Positions 18,670-26,055 of a stretch of DNA of 56,006 nt are shown piece after piece. This DNA is from Pelagibacterales bacterium SAG-MED50 (GTDB lineage Bacteria; Pseudomonadota; Alphaproteobacteria; Pelagibacterales; Pelagibacteraceae): NCBI GenBank assembly GCA_014653385.1, contig JACWER010000010.1:1-56006 (forward strand). The letters are read 5' to 3'. The notes under the pieces are model-generated. The model searched no databases. It saw nothing but the letters and a program-made list of their open reading frames with translations, and was not told where the DNA came from. The position numbers and the translations under genes are program-made. How positions within the stretch are numbered: the stretch's first letter is position 1; every line of letters starts with the position of its first letter.

Positions 18670-20679
18670 ATGTCAATTTTAAATATAGCATCCAAAAATA
18701 TAGTTAATCTGCCTCGATATGCAAAAAGGATGATTGCGATTGCTGTAGATTTGGGTTTATGTATTTTATGTACTTGGCTAGCTTTTTATCTCAGGCTAGA
18801 GCAATTTATTAGAATAAATGACATAACTATTTTAGCAGTATTAATTTCAATATTTATCGCGATCCCAATATTTTGGTTATTTGGTTTATATAAAACGATG
18901 TTTCGTTTTGTAAGTTCAGCTATAATTTTAAATGTAGCATTTGCTACATTTGTTTATGGGTTATTATATTTTGTAGTTGTTGGTATTTACGGAATTCAGG
19001 GTAAACCAAGTATTTATGGACTACAAGGTATACCAAGATCTATCGGCATCATTCAGCCTGTAATATTATTTTTAGGAATTTCAGCCTCAAGATTAATTAT
19101 CATGTATTTATATGTAAATACTTTTGCTTTAACAAATTTTAAAAATAAGAGGAAAGTATTAATTTATGGGGCAGGCAGTGCTGGAAGGCAATTATTATCT
19201 AGTTTAGAAAATAATCCTGAAATGAAAGTGGTTGGTTTTTTAGATAACAACGACCAATTTCATAAACAAACAATATTAGGTCAAACTGTTTATGATCCAT
19301 TAAGAATAGATGAATTAATAAAATTTAGAGCTATTGATGTAGTTTTACTTGCACTTCCATCAATTAGTCGATTGAAAAGAAATAAAATTATTGAAGATTT
19401 AAATAAATTTAAGATAACAGTCAAAACCCTACCTAGCATTCAAGATATTGTAGATGGCAAAATATCAGTATCTGATATTAAAGATTTAACTATTGAAGAC
19501 TTGTTAAGTAGAGAACAAGTTCAGCCAAATTTTGAATTATTAAATAAGAATATTAATTCAAAAGTTGTATTAGTTACGGGAGCAGGAGGTTCTATTGGAT
19601 CTGAATTATGTCGTCAAATTATAAAATTAAAACCTAAGAAATTAATACTTTTAGAATTGAATGAGTTTGCTCTCTATAAAATTAGTGAAGACATAAAAAA
19701 TATAATGCCAAATTTAGATATTATTACTTTACTAATTAATGTTCAAAACTCATCAAGAGTTGAGGAAGTTTTTAAAACTTTTAAAGTAGATACGGTTTAT
19801 CATGCTGCAGCATATAAACATGTTCCTTTAGTTGAAGAAAATATTTGTGAAAGTGTTAAAAATAATGTTATAGGCACTTTCTTAATTGCTCAGATAGCAA
19901 TGAAATATAATGTGTCCAACTTTGTATTAATTTCAAGTGATAAAGCTGTGAGGGCGACCAATATAATGGGTGCAAGCAAAAGATTAGCTGAAATATGTGT
20001 ACAAGCGCTATATCACGATCAAGAAAAAAATACCAAATTTGCTATTGTACGTTTTGGCAATGTTCTACAATCATCTGGCTCTGTAATTCCTAAATTTAAA
20101 AAACAAATAAAAAAAGGAGGCCCAGTAACCTTAACTCACCCTGATGTTACCCGATATTTTATGACAATTATTGAGGCTTCTCAATTGGTTATCCAAGCAG
20201 GGGCGATGTCTGAAGGTTGTGAGGTATTTGTTCTAGACATGGGTGAAAGTATAAAAATAAGAAATTTGATTTATAAAATGATAAACCTTTCAGGTTTAAC
20301 GGTCAAAGATAGTAATAATTCAAATGGAGATATTGAAATCAAGATAACAGGGCTTAGACCAGGCGAAAAATTGTATGAAGAATTATTATTAGGAGAAAAT
20401 CCCCAAAATACTTATCATGATAAAATTCAAAAAGCGCAAGATCCTTTCATTCCATTCAACCAACTTAAGACAGATTTAGATAATTTATCGAATTTATTAG
20501 AAGATAATAGAGCAGCAGATGTAAAAGATAAGCTTCGTGAATTGCTTCCAGCTTATCAATCAAACTCAAAAATTGTTGATCATATTTATAAGGGGCAGCA
20601 AATTTTTAAAAATCAAGTAAAATCTTATCCAACAGTTAATAATAAAGAAAATAAAGTTATAAGGATTAAGACTAAATAA
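18670..20679 (+). CDS. WbpM/PglF-type membrane nucleotide-sugar 4,6-dehydratase
   Basis: A membrane-anchored UDP-GlcNAc 4,6-dehydratase of about 669 residues. Four transmembrane helices occupy roughly the first 150 residues; a CoA/NAD-like Rossmann domain follows (GAGSAGRQLLSSLENNP, then GFLDNN); the catalytic SDR domain starts at VTGAGGSIGSELCRQI and has YHAAAYKHVPLVEEN, ISSDKAVRATNIMGASKR and GLRPGEKLYEELLL. The enzyme makes UDP-4-keto-6-deoxy-GlcNAc, the first step to bacillosamine, QuiNAc or FucNAc. A TTG at 18640 would add ten residues, but I prefer the ATG at 18670 because the preceding codons look unlike the family start. A 94-nt spacer separates it from the acetyltransferase. Confidence 0.9.
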   Translation: MSILNIASKNIVNLPRYAKRMIAIAVDLGLCILCTWLAFYLRLEQFIRINDITILAVLISIFIAIPIFWLFGLYKTMFRFVSSAIILNVAFATFVYGLLYFVVVGIYGIQGKPSIYGLQGIPRSIGIIQPVILFLGISASRLIIMYLYVNTFALTNFKNKRKVLIYGAGSAGRQLLSSLENNPEMKVVGFLDNNDQFHKQTILGQTVYDPLRIDELIKFRAIDVVLLALPSISRLKRNKIIEDLNKFKITVKTLPSIQDIVDGKISVSDIKDLTIEDLLSREQVQPNFELLNKNINSKVVLVTGAGGSIGSELCRQIIKLKPKKLILLELNEFALYKISEDIKNIMPNLDIITLLINVQNSSRVEEVFKTFKVDTVYHAAAYKHVPLVEENICESVKNNVIGTFLIAQIAMKYNVSNFVLISSDKAVRATNIMGASKRLAEICVQALYHDQEKNTKFAIVRFGNVLQSSGSVIPKFKKQIKKGGPVTLTHPDVTRYFMTIIEASQLVIQAGAMSEGCEVFVLDMGESIKIRNLIYKMINLSGLTVKDSNNSNGDIEIKITGLRPGEKLYEELLLGENPQNTYHDKIQKAQDPFIPFNQLKTDLDNLSNLLEDNRAADVKDKLRELLPAYQSNSKIVDHIYKGQQIFKNQVKSYPTVNNKENKVIRIKTK

Positions 20680-20708
20680 TTTGTAATTAATTTAATCTTA
20701 AAATTTTT

Positions 20709-21989
20709 ATGAAAAATTTAAAGTATTCAAATGTAGTTATAATTAATTTAATAGTTGTATCTATCATTCCTTTTTTAATTTGGGGCCCCTTTTTTCCAGA
20801 TTTAATAGTTAGTACTTCAACTTTATTTTTTTTATATTATGCATTTAAAAATAAAAATTTTTATTATTTTTTTAACAAACCTTTAATTATTTTTTTTATT
20901 TTTTGTATTTATTGTATTTTACTTAGTATCTTTGTAGCTAAAGATACGATGTTCAGTTTTAAAAGTTCTTTATTCTATTTTAGAATAGGAGTGTTTAGTT
21001 GTTTCATTTGGTATTTAATTGATAAAGATAAAAAAATTTTAACTTATTTTTACTATGCGTTAATCTTATGTTTTTCAGCCTTAGTTATAGATGGTTATTT
21101 TCAATTTTTTACTGGGGAGAATTTATCTGGAATTAAATTAACTGGCAGTCGTGTCTCATCTTTTTTTGGAGACGAGCTAATCATGGGTTCATACCTATCA
21201 AGATTGTTTCCATTATTGTTTGCTTTATTTTTAATTAAACAAAAACATAAATTTGAAATTTATTTTATAGGAATTTTATTTATTTTAGTTGATACATTAA
21301 TTTATATGTCAACTGAGCGAACTGCTTTCTTTTTTTTAAATATATCAACAATATTTATTGTTATCTTAATTAAAGAATATCAAAAATTTAGATTACTGAC
21401 ATTTATTATAGCCATATTTTTTATTAGTGTTTTAAGTATTAGTTCTCCAAATTTAAGTGATAGAATGTTTAAAGATCCTGCTAAAAATATGGGTCTCATT
21501 AAAAACTCTGATAAGACAACTTCTGATAAGACAACTTCTGATAAGCCAACTATTTTTACCCCAGCCCATGACAGCCTAATTCGAACTGCCTATAACATGT
21601 TTAAAGATCAACCTTTATTTGGGCACGGTCCGAGGATGTTTAGAATAATTTGTAAAGAGAAGAAGTATTCAACTGGTATTGGTCCTTGTATGACGCATCC
21701 TCATAATTTTTATGTGCAATTATTAGCTGAAACTGGAGCTGTAGGCTTTCTATTTATTTTTAGTATTTTAGGATACGTTTCTTATGCTGCTTTAAGGCAA
21801 CTTAAATCAATAATCTTTAAACAAAAAAGACACTTAACAGATTATCAAGTCTGCCTATTAGCGGGAATATTAATAACAATTTGGCCTTTTAGTCCAAACG
21901 GTAATTTTTTTCATAATTGGCTAATGATAACTTATAGCTTGCCAATAGGTTTTTATCTTCAATCTATTTATTCAAAAACAAAAAACTAA
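20709..21989 (+). CDS. O-antigen ligase / Wzy-like polymerase family membrane protein
   Basis: A 426-residue polytopic membrane protein with about ten hydrophobic segments. A long soluble loop at about residues 250-340 contains FGHGPRMFR and MTHPHNFYVQLLAETGAVG, the signature His-Pro-His-Asn and Glu-x-Gly of the Wzy_C/WaaL superfamily. It either joins finished O-antigen to lipid A core in the periplasm or polymerises repeat units; sequence alone does not separate the two. The loop also holds three in-frame copies of a 15-nt repeat (21507-21551) that read as Ser-Asp-Lys-Thr-Thr. It follows the dehydratase gene by 29 nt and precedes the Wzz-like gene. Confidence 0.85.
   Translation: MKNLKYSNVVIINLIVVSIIPFLIWGPFFPDLIVSTSTLFFLYYAFKNKNFYYFFNKPLIIFFIFCIYCILLSIFVAKDTMFSFKSSLFYFRIGVFSCFIWYLIDKDKKILTYFYYALILCFSALVIDGYFQFFTGENLSGIKLTGSRVSSFFGDELIMGSYLSRLFPLLFALFLIKQKHKFEIYFIGILFILVDTLIYMSTERTAFFFLNISTIFIVILIKEYQKFRLLTFIIAIFFISVLSISSPNLSDRMFKDPAKNMGLIKNSDKTTSDKTTSDKPTIFTPAHDSLIRTAYNMFKDQPLFGHGPRMFRIICKEKKYSTGIGPCMTHPHNFYVQLLAETGAVGFLFIFSILGYVSYAALRQLKSIIFKQKRHLTDYQVCLLAGILITIWPFSPNGNFFHNWLMITYSLPIGFYLQSIYSKTKN
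21507..21551 (+). repeat. Three tandem copies of a 15-nt in-frame repeat
   Basis: The unit TCTGATAAGACAACT occurs at 21507-21521 and 21522-21536 without change and at 21537-21551 with one A-to-C difference. Each copy encodes five residues, so copy-number changes keep the reading frame. It lies in the large periplasmic loop of the O-antigen ligase-like protein. Confidence 0.95.
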
Positions 21990-22044
21990 TATTTATTTTA
22001 AAAAAGTTGTATTATACCTATAATTATTTTAAATAACTGAATTT

Positions 22045-23295
22045 ATGAAAACAACTAAACAAACAAATGATTATGAAATCAATTTAATTGATTGGTTAAT
22101 GTTAGTTTGGAAAGGTAAGTGGAAGATAACTTTAGCCATACTTATTTCAATAATGATTTCTATTATTTATCACATTAGTAATAAGTCTCAGACAAATAGT
22201 TTTATTTCTAAAACTAAAATTTTACCTATAACCATTGATGAAGAAAGTAATTATATTCCTTTACAAAATATTGAAGTGGGTAAAAATATGTTTGAACATG
22301 ATATGGAAATAGCCAATAGCCCTAATGAGAATAATTATGAAATTTTAACTGTTGATAATTCTATGAAGTCCAAACTTTTTGTCGGTAGTTCAATAAAGTA
22401 TCAACTTTTAAGTCTTTTTATTGAAATATTAAATGAAAGAAAAGTGTTCCAAAAGGGAATACAGAAATACAATATAATAGATGCTAATAGTTTTAGTGAC
22501 ATTAATAAATATAATGAAGAAGTTGTTAGACTGGCTTCTTCGATAAAAATCATCTCCCCAATGAATATAGATAAAAGAAAAAAGGGAGGTGTTGAAATTT
22601 CTTATGCAATTATTGAATTCAAACACCATGATGTTGAAAATTGGAAAGCTGTTTTAAAATATGCTGAAAAATTAGCTAACGAAAATGTAAAAAAAAACCT
22701 ACTAAATAAAATTGATATAATGATGTCCATAGAAGAACAAAAAAGAGTTCACCTGCTTGAGGATGTTACGATATTAATTAATAATATTGTAGATGATTAT
22801 GATCGTGAAACTAAAAATAGAGTTAAATATTTACGAGAGCAATCAGAAATAGCTAAAAAATTAGGTATTGCACAAAATACAATTGAAGTACAAACATTTG
22901 GTAATCAAAATGCATTATTATCAAATGTTAAAACAGATTCGCCATTTTATCTAAGAGGCTATGAAGCAATTGACAAAGAAATAGAATTAATTGATATGCG
23001 GACTGATAAAAGAGCTTTTGTTGATGGACTGTTAGAGTTAGAACAAAAAAAAAGAAAACTTCAGCAAGACAAGACCATACAACGAACTAAATTAGTTCTG
23101 AATTCAACACCTTTAGGTGAAAATAATGATTTTTTAGCTGCATCTATAAATACTTCCTCAACCACATTTGAATTTGTAGATAATAGTCCAAATAAATCGA
23201 TATTTTCAGCGATGATATTTGGTCTAATAATTGGAATTTTTTATGTCTCTATTAATAATGCAATTAAATCTAAAAAAAATTTTAGAAAAAATTAA
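22045..23295 (+). CDS. Wzz-like chain-length determinant protein
   Basis: A 416-residue polysaccharide copolymerase. It has a cytoplasmic N-terminus with the family start (DYEINLIDWLMLVWKGKWK), a first transmembrane helix at about residues 29-46, a long periplasmic domain rich in coiled-coil helices (about residues 150-330), and a second transmembrane helix near 389-405 preceded by the proline-containing NSPNKS that stands for the usual P-rich motif. The short tail has no tyrosine-kinase domain, so it is the PCP-1 (Wzz) form, not PCP-2a. It sets the modal length of the polymer made by Wzy. It is longer than the E. coli protein (about 325 residues). It is the last island gene before 5S rRNA. 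Confidence 0.85.
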   Translation: MKTTKQTNDYEINLIDWLMLVWKGKWKITLAILISIMISIIYHISNKSQTNSFISKTKILPITIDEESNYIPLQNIEVGKNMFEHDMEIANSPNENNYEILTVDNSMKSKLFVGSSIKYQLLSLFIEILNERKVFQKGIQKYNIIDANSFSDINKYNEEVVRLASSIKIISPMNIDKRKKGGVEISYAIIEFKHHDVENWKAVLKYAEKLANENVKKNLLNKIDIMMSIEEQKRVHLLEDVTILINNIVDDYDRETKNRVKYLREQSEIAKKLGIAQNTIEVQTFGNQNALLSNVKTDSPFYLRGYEAIDKEIELIDMRTDKRAFVDGLLELEQKKRKLQQDKTIQRTKLVLNSTPLGENNDFLAASINTSSTTFEFVDNSPNKSIFSAMIFGLIIGIFYVSINNAIKSKKNFRKN

Positions 23296-23393
23296 CTGAT
23301 TAAGCTTACTTTTAATTGTTAAATTTAGAGTTTTTTGATTTTAAATTTTAGATATTAGTCTTTACATTGTTATTTAATTTTAGTATTAAACGA

Positions 23394-23511
23394 TGCCTGG
23401 TGATTATTGCGAAAGTGTAATACCCGATCCCATTCCGAACTCGGCAGTCAAGCCTTTCAGCGCCAATGGTACTTTGTCTTAAGACACGGAAGAGTAGGAC
23501 ATTGCCAGGCA
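23394..23511 (+). rRNA. rrf: 5S ribosomal RNA
   Basis: The 118-nt segment begins TGCCTGG and ends CCAGGCA, the pairing ends of helix I. Between them are the universally conserved loop-A/helix II-III region (CCCGATCCCATTCCGAACTC) and the GGAAGAGTAGGA-type loop E/helix IV region. The length and the motifs are typical of bacterial 5S. There is no 16S, 23S or tRNA in the 23 kb upstream, so the gene is detached from the rest of the rRNA operon. It is followed within 8 nt by a start codon, and no terminator is visible, so downstream genes may share its transcript. Confidence 0.95.
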
Positions 23512-23519
23512 TATCTAAA

Positions 23520-24407
23520 ATGAAAAATCTTATAGTTGTAACAGGAGGTGCTGGATTTGTTGGCTCCAATTTAATTAAATCTCTTTTGATAAAAACTAAT
23601 AAAAATATCATTAGTTTAGATAATTATTCTTCAGGTAGTAAAATAAATCATGTTAGAGATGCTAGGGTTAAATACTTAAAAACAGATACTATCGATATTT
23701 CCAATCAATTAAAAATAGTAAAAAAAAAAATTCACTCAATTTTTCATTTTGGAGAATTTGCAAGAATTTATCAAAGCTTTAAAAAATTTGATGAATGTTT
23801 TAAATCAAATTCAATAGGTTCAAATGCTGTTTTTAAATTTTGCCTTGAAAACAATATTAAACTTATATATTCAGCAACCTCTGCATCTTTAGGTAATGAT
23901 GGTAATGACAAAAATTTATCACCCTATGCATTTACTAAATCAAAAAATCTAGAGTTATTAGAAAACTTAAAAAAATGGTTTAATTTTAAGTTTGAGGTAA
24001 TTTTTTTTTATAACGTCTATGGGCCTGGGCAAATTAAAGTAGGCAAAATGGCTACTGTGGTTGGAATTTTTGAAGAACAATACAAAAAAAAGAAACCTTT
24101 AACAATTGTCAGACCCGGAACTCAAACAAGACGATTTACTCATATTGATGATACTGTTAAAATCTGCATAGAGGCCTGGAAAAGAAATAAATGTCTTCAT
24201 TACAGCATAAGTCACAAAAAATCTTATTCCGTTAAAGATCTTGCAAAAATGTTTAGAACTAAAATAGTGTATTTAAATGCAAGACCAGGTGAGCGATATG
24301 CGTCTGCATTAACTAAAATATCAAATAATAGTGAAATAATTAATAAATATGGAAAAATAGATTTGAAAGATTATGTAACTTCGTTTATTAAAGGTGAAAA
24401 ATTATGA
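23520..24407 (+). CDS. NAD-dependent epimerase/dehydratase family protein
   Basis: A 295-residue extended SDR. The NAD motif GGAGFVGSN is at residues 9-17 and the YAFTK motif gives the catalytic Tyr and Lys. FFYNVYGPGQI and TRRFTHIDDTV are typical of UDP-sugar 4-epimerases (GalE/WbpP-like). The usual serine motif is altered (SATSASLG), which keeps a Ser/Thr at the catalytic place. I start the gene at the ATG at 23520, because any upstream start would translate the 5S rRNA. The ATG is only 8 nt after 5S and has no Shine-Dalgarno. The stop overlaps the ATG of rpmJ (ATGA). The function as a nucleotide-sugar epimerase is likely, the exact substrate unknown. Confidence 0.82.
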   Translation: MKNLIVVTGGAGFVGSNLIKSLLIKTNKNIISLDNYSSGSKINHVRDARVKYLKTDTIDISNQLKIVKKKIHSIFHFGEFARIYQSFKKFDECFKSNSIGSNAVFKFCLENNIKLIYSATSASLGNDGNDKNLSPYAFTKSKNLELLENLKKWFNFKFEVIFFYNVYGPGQIKVGKMATVVGIFEEQYKKKKPLTIVRPGTQTRRFTHIDDTVKICIEAWKRNKCLHYSISHKKSYSVKDLAKMFRTKIVYLNARPGERYASALTKISNNSEIINKYGKIDLKDYVTSFIKGEKL

Positions 24408-24528
24408 AAATAAAAAGTTCATTAAAGTCGATTAAAAAAGAGATCTTAATTCTAAATTAGTTAGAAGAAGAGGTCGTGTTTACGTAATTAATAAAACTAA
24501 TCCAAAATTTAAAGCAAGACAGAAGTAA
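24404..24528 (+). pseudogene. rpmJ: 50S ribosomal protein L36, apparent single-base frameshift
   Basis: Frame 1 from the ATG gives [12 protein letters not shown] and then diverges to an early stop. A second frame, starting at 24442, gives [20 protein letters not shown], followed by PKFKARQK and the stop at 24526-24528. Joined, these form a standard alphaproteobacterial L36 of 41 residues. One extra A in the A-run at 24434-24439 (six A observed, seven expected, restoring KKRDL) repairs the frame. Because L36 is a core ribosomal protein and the error is in a homopolymer, a sequencing or assembly error is the simplest explanation. A true loss or slippage-dependent expression is less likely. The gene overlaps the epimerase stop by 4 nt. 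Confidence 0.85.
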
Positions 24529-24533
24529 TTTTT

Positions 24534-24644
24534 ATGGACAATAAAAACCATAAAAATACCTGGAATAATTTTACAAAGTTTGTGTTGTGGGGAACCGTCG
24601 CAGTTATTGGTGTTTTAGTTTTAATGGTAATATTCTTATTGTAA
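24534..24644 (+). CDS. aa3-type cytochrome c oxidase subunit IV-like small membrane protein
   Basis: A 36-residue protein: a polar N-terminus (MDNKNHKNTWNNFTKF), then a single hydrophobic helix (LWGTVAVIGVLVLMVIFLL). The W-x2-F-x2-F...WGT pattern and the one-helix design match the tiny subunit IV of alphaproteobacterial aa3 cytochrome oxidases (the Paracoccus-type COX4_pro_2 family). In many alphaproteobacteria such a gene sits directly before the proton-translocating transhydrogenase genes, as it does here (9 nt from pntAA). It would be an accessory inner-membrane subunit with no known catalytic role. The short length means the call rests partly on context. Confidence 0.75.
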   Translation: MDNKNHKNTWNNFTKFVLWGTVAVIGVLVLMVIFLL

Positions 24645-24653
24645 GATCAATAT

Positions 24654-25742
24654 ATGAGAATAGCTTCTATTTTAGAAAATCAAAAAATTGAAAAAAGAAT
24701 AGCAATTACCCCAGAGATTGCAAAAAAATATATATCAATTGGTTTTAAGGTTTCTTTATTTGAAAATTATGGAAGTCATCTTGGAATTAAAGATAAAGAA
24801 TATGAAGAATTAGGAGTATCAATTTTAAAAGATGAAAAAGAATTAATATCTAATTCAGATATTATTGTTCAGTTGGGTTTATTAGATGATAATAAAAGTT
24901 CTTTATTAAAAGAAAATCAGGTATTTATTGGGATCTTAAATCCATATGATAATAAAGATAAAATAACTAATTTAGCTAAGAAACATATTAACATTTTTTC
25001 ACTCGAATTACTTCCAAGAATAACAAGAGCTCAGTCAATGGATATATTATCTTCTCAGGCAAATCTTGCAGGTTATAAAGCGGTAGTAGAGTCATTTGCC
25101 AATTTTGAAAAAGCAATTCCAATGATGATGACTGCAGCAGGCACAATCCCAGCTGCAAAAGTATTAGTTGTTGGTGCTGGGGTTGCAGGATTACAAGCAA
25201 TTGCAACAGCAAAACGAATGGGAGCGATTGTATTTGCAACAGATGTTAGGATGGCCTCAAAAGAACAGGTAGAGAGTTTAGGCGGAAAATTTTTAACAGT
25301 TGAAGGTACGGAGAATTTAGAAACTGAGGGTGGTTATGCTAAAGAAGCATCTGATGATTTTAAAAAGAAACAAGAAGCATTATTATCAGAAACACTAAAA
25401 AAAATAGATATTGTGATTTGTACAGCTTTAATTCCAGGAAAAAAAGCACCAGTAATAATTAAAGAAAACATGATTAATAATATGATGTCTGGCTCAATAA
25501 TTTATGATCTAGCAGCCATTCAAGGTGGAAACACAGCCCATACTAAAGTTGATGAAGTTGTTGATAAAAATGGAGTTAAAATAATGGGGGAGACTAACAT
25601 TTTAAACAAACTCCCAACCTCTGCATCAAATTTATATGCAAAAAATGTATTTAACTTTATCTCAAATTTATATGATAAAGAAAACAAGAAGATAAATATA
25701 AATTTAGATGATGAGATAATTGAGAAAACCTTAATAAAATAA
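24654..25742 (+). CDS. pntAA: NAD(P) transhydrogenase subunit alpha part 1 (PntAA)
   Basis: A 362-residue soluble domain I of the proton-pumping NAD(P) transhydrogenase, which binds NAD(H). It has an alanine-dehydrogenase-like N-terminal lobe (RIAITPEIAKKY) and the Rossmann motif VVGAGVAGLQAIATAKRMGA from about residue 170, then ATDVRMASKEQVESLGG. TRAQSMDILSSQANLAGYKA marks the interdomain hinge. The C-terminal membrane part found in E. coli PntA is absent and encoded separately by the next gene, the layout normal in alphaproteobacteria. The complex uses the proton gradient to make NADPH from NADH. The three genes are spaced by 4 nt and by a 1-nt overlap. Confidence 0.97.
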   Translation: MRIASILENQKIEKRIAITPEIAKKYISIGFKVSLFENYGSHLGIKDKEYEELGVSILKDEKELISNSDIIVQLGLLDDNKSSLLKENQVFIGILNPYDNKDKITNLAKKHINIFSLELLPRITRAQSMDILSSQANLAGYKAVVESFANFEKAIPMMMTAAGTIPAAKVLVVGAGVAGLQAIATAKRMGAIVFATDVRMASKEQVESLGGKFLTVEGTENLETEGGYAKEASDDFKKKQEALLSETLKKIDIVICTALIPGKKAPVIIKENMINNMMSGSIIYDLAAIQGGNTAHTKVDEVVDKNGVKIMGETNILNKLPTSASNLYAKNVFNFISNLYDKENKKININLDDEIIEKTLIK

Positions 25743-25746
25743 AATT

Positions 25747-26055
25747 ATGGAAATAGATCCTTTTATATTCAGATTAAGTATTTTTATCCTTTCAATTTTC
25801 ATTGGATACTATGTAGTTTGGAGTGTGACTCCATCATTACATACACCTTTGATGTCTGTTACAAATGCTATTTCATCAGTAATTATTGTTGGGGCAATTA
25901 TTGCAGGATTGGCTGGAAACTCTGAAGCTATATTTAACAGTTCAAGTATCTTTGGGTTTTTAGCAATATCATTAGCGGCAATTAACATTTTTGGGGGCTT
26001 TCTAGTAACTCAAAGAATGCTTGCAATGTATAAAAAAAAGAAAAAGGATAAATAA
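25747..26055 (+). CDS. pntAB: NAD(P) transhydrogenase subunit alpha part 2 (PntAB)
   Basis: A 102-residue membrane protein with three transmembrane helices, corresponding to the C-terminal domain II segment of E. coli PntA. The WSVTPSLHTPLMSVTNAISS segment near residues 27-46 is strictly typical of the family and lies at the start of the helix bundle that forms the proton channel. It begins 4 nt after pntAA and its stop overlaps the first base of pntB. A basic tail (KKKKKDK) follows the last helix on the cytoplasmic side. Confidence 0.96.
   Translation: MEIDPFIFRLSIFILSIFIGYYVVWSVTPSLHTPLMSVTNAISSVIIVGAIIAGLAGNSEAIFNSSSIFGFLAISLAAINIFGGFLVTQRMLAMYKKKKKDK

Larger units (their letters stand above)
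1..23393. other. Surface-polysaccharide genomic island ending at the 5S rRNA gene
   Basis: Almost every gene here is a glycosyltransferase, nucleotide-sugar enzyme, amidotransferase, or chain assembly protein, with no housekeeping genes. Strand switches (the minus-strand pair at 3401-6895), spacers of 100-300 nt and extreme A/T richness contrast with the compact core after 23.5 kb. The right boundary is sharp: a 5S rRNA gene begins at 23394. The left boundary is outside the window. SAR11 genomes are known to carry a hypervariable region between 23S and 5S rRNA, and this fits that location. No integrase, insertion sequence or flanking direct repeat was seen, so the mode of exchange cannot be read from the sequence; homologous recombination through flanking core genes is an inference. 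Confidence 0.8.

Noticed and set aside
23466..23519. Upstream GTG extension of the epimerase
   Set aside because: It would translate part of the mature 5S rRNA; the ATG at 23520 gives the normal SDR N-terminus.
23348..23611. Minus-strand open frame across the 5S gene
   Set aside because: It runs antisense through the 5S rRNA and the start of the epimerase, so it is a chance frame.
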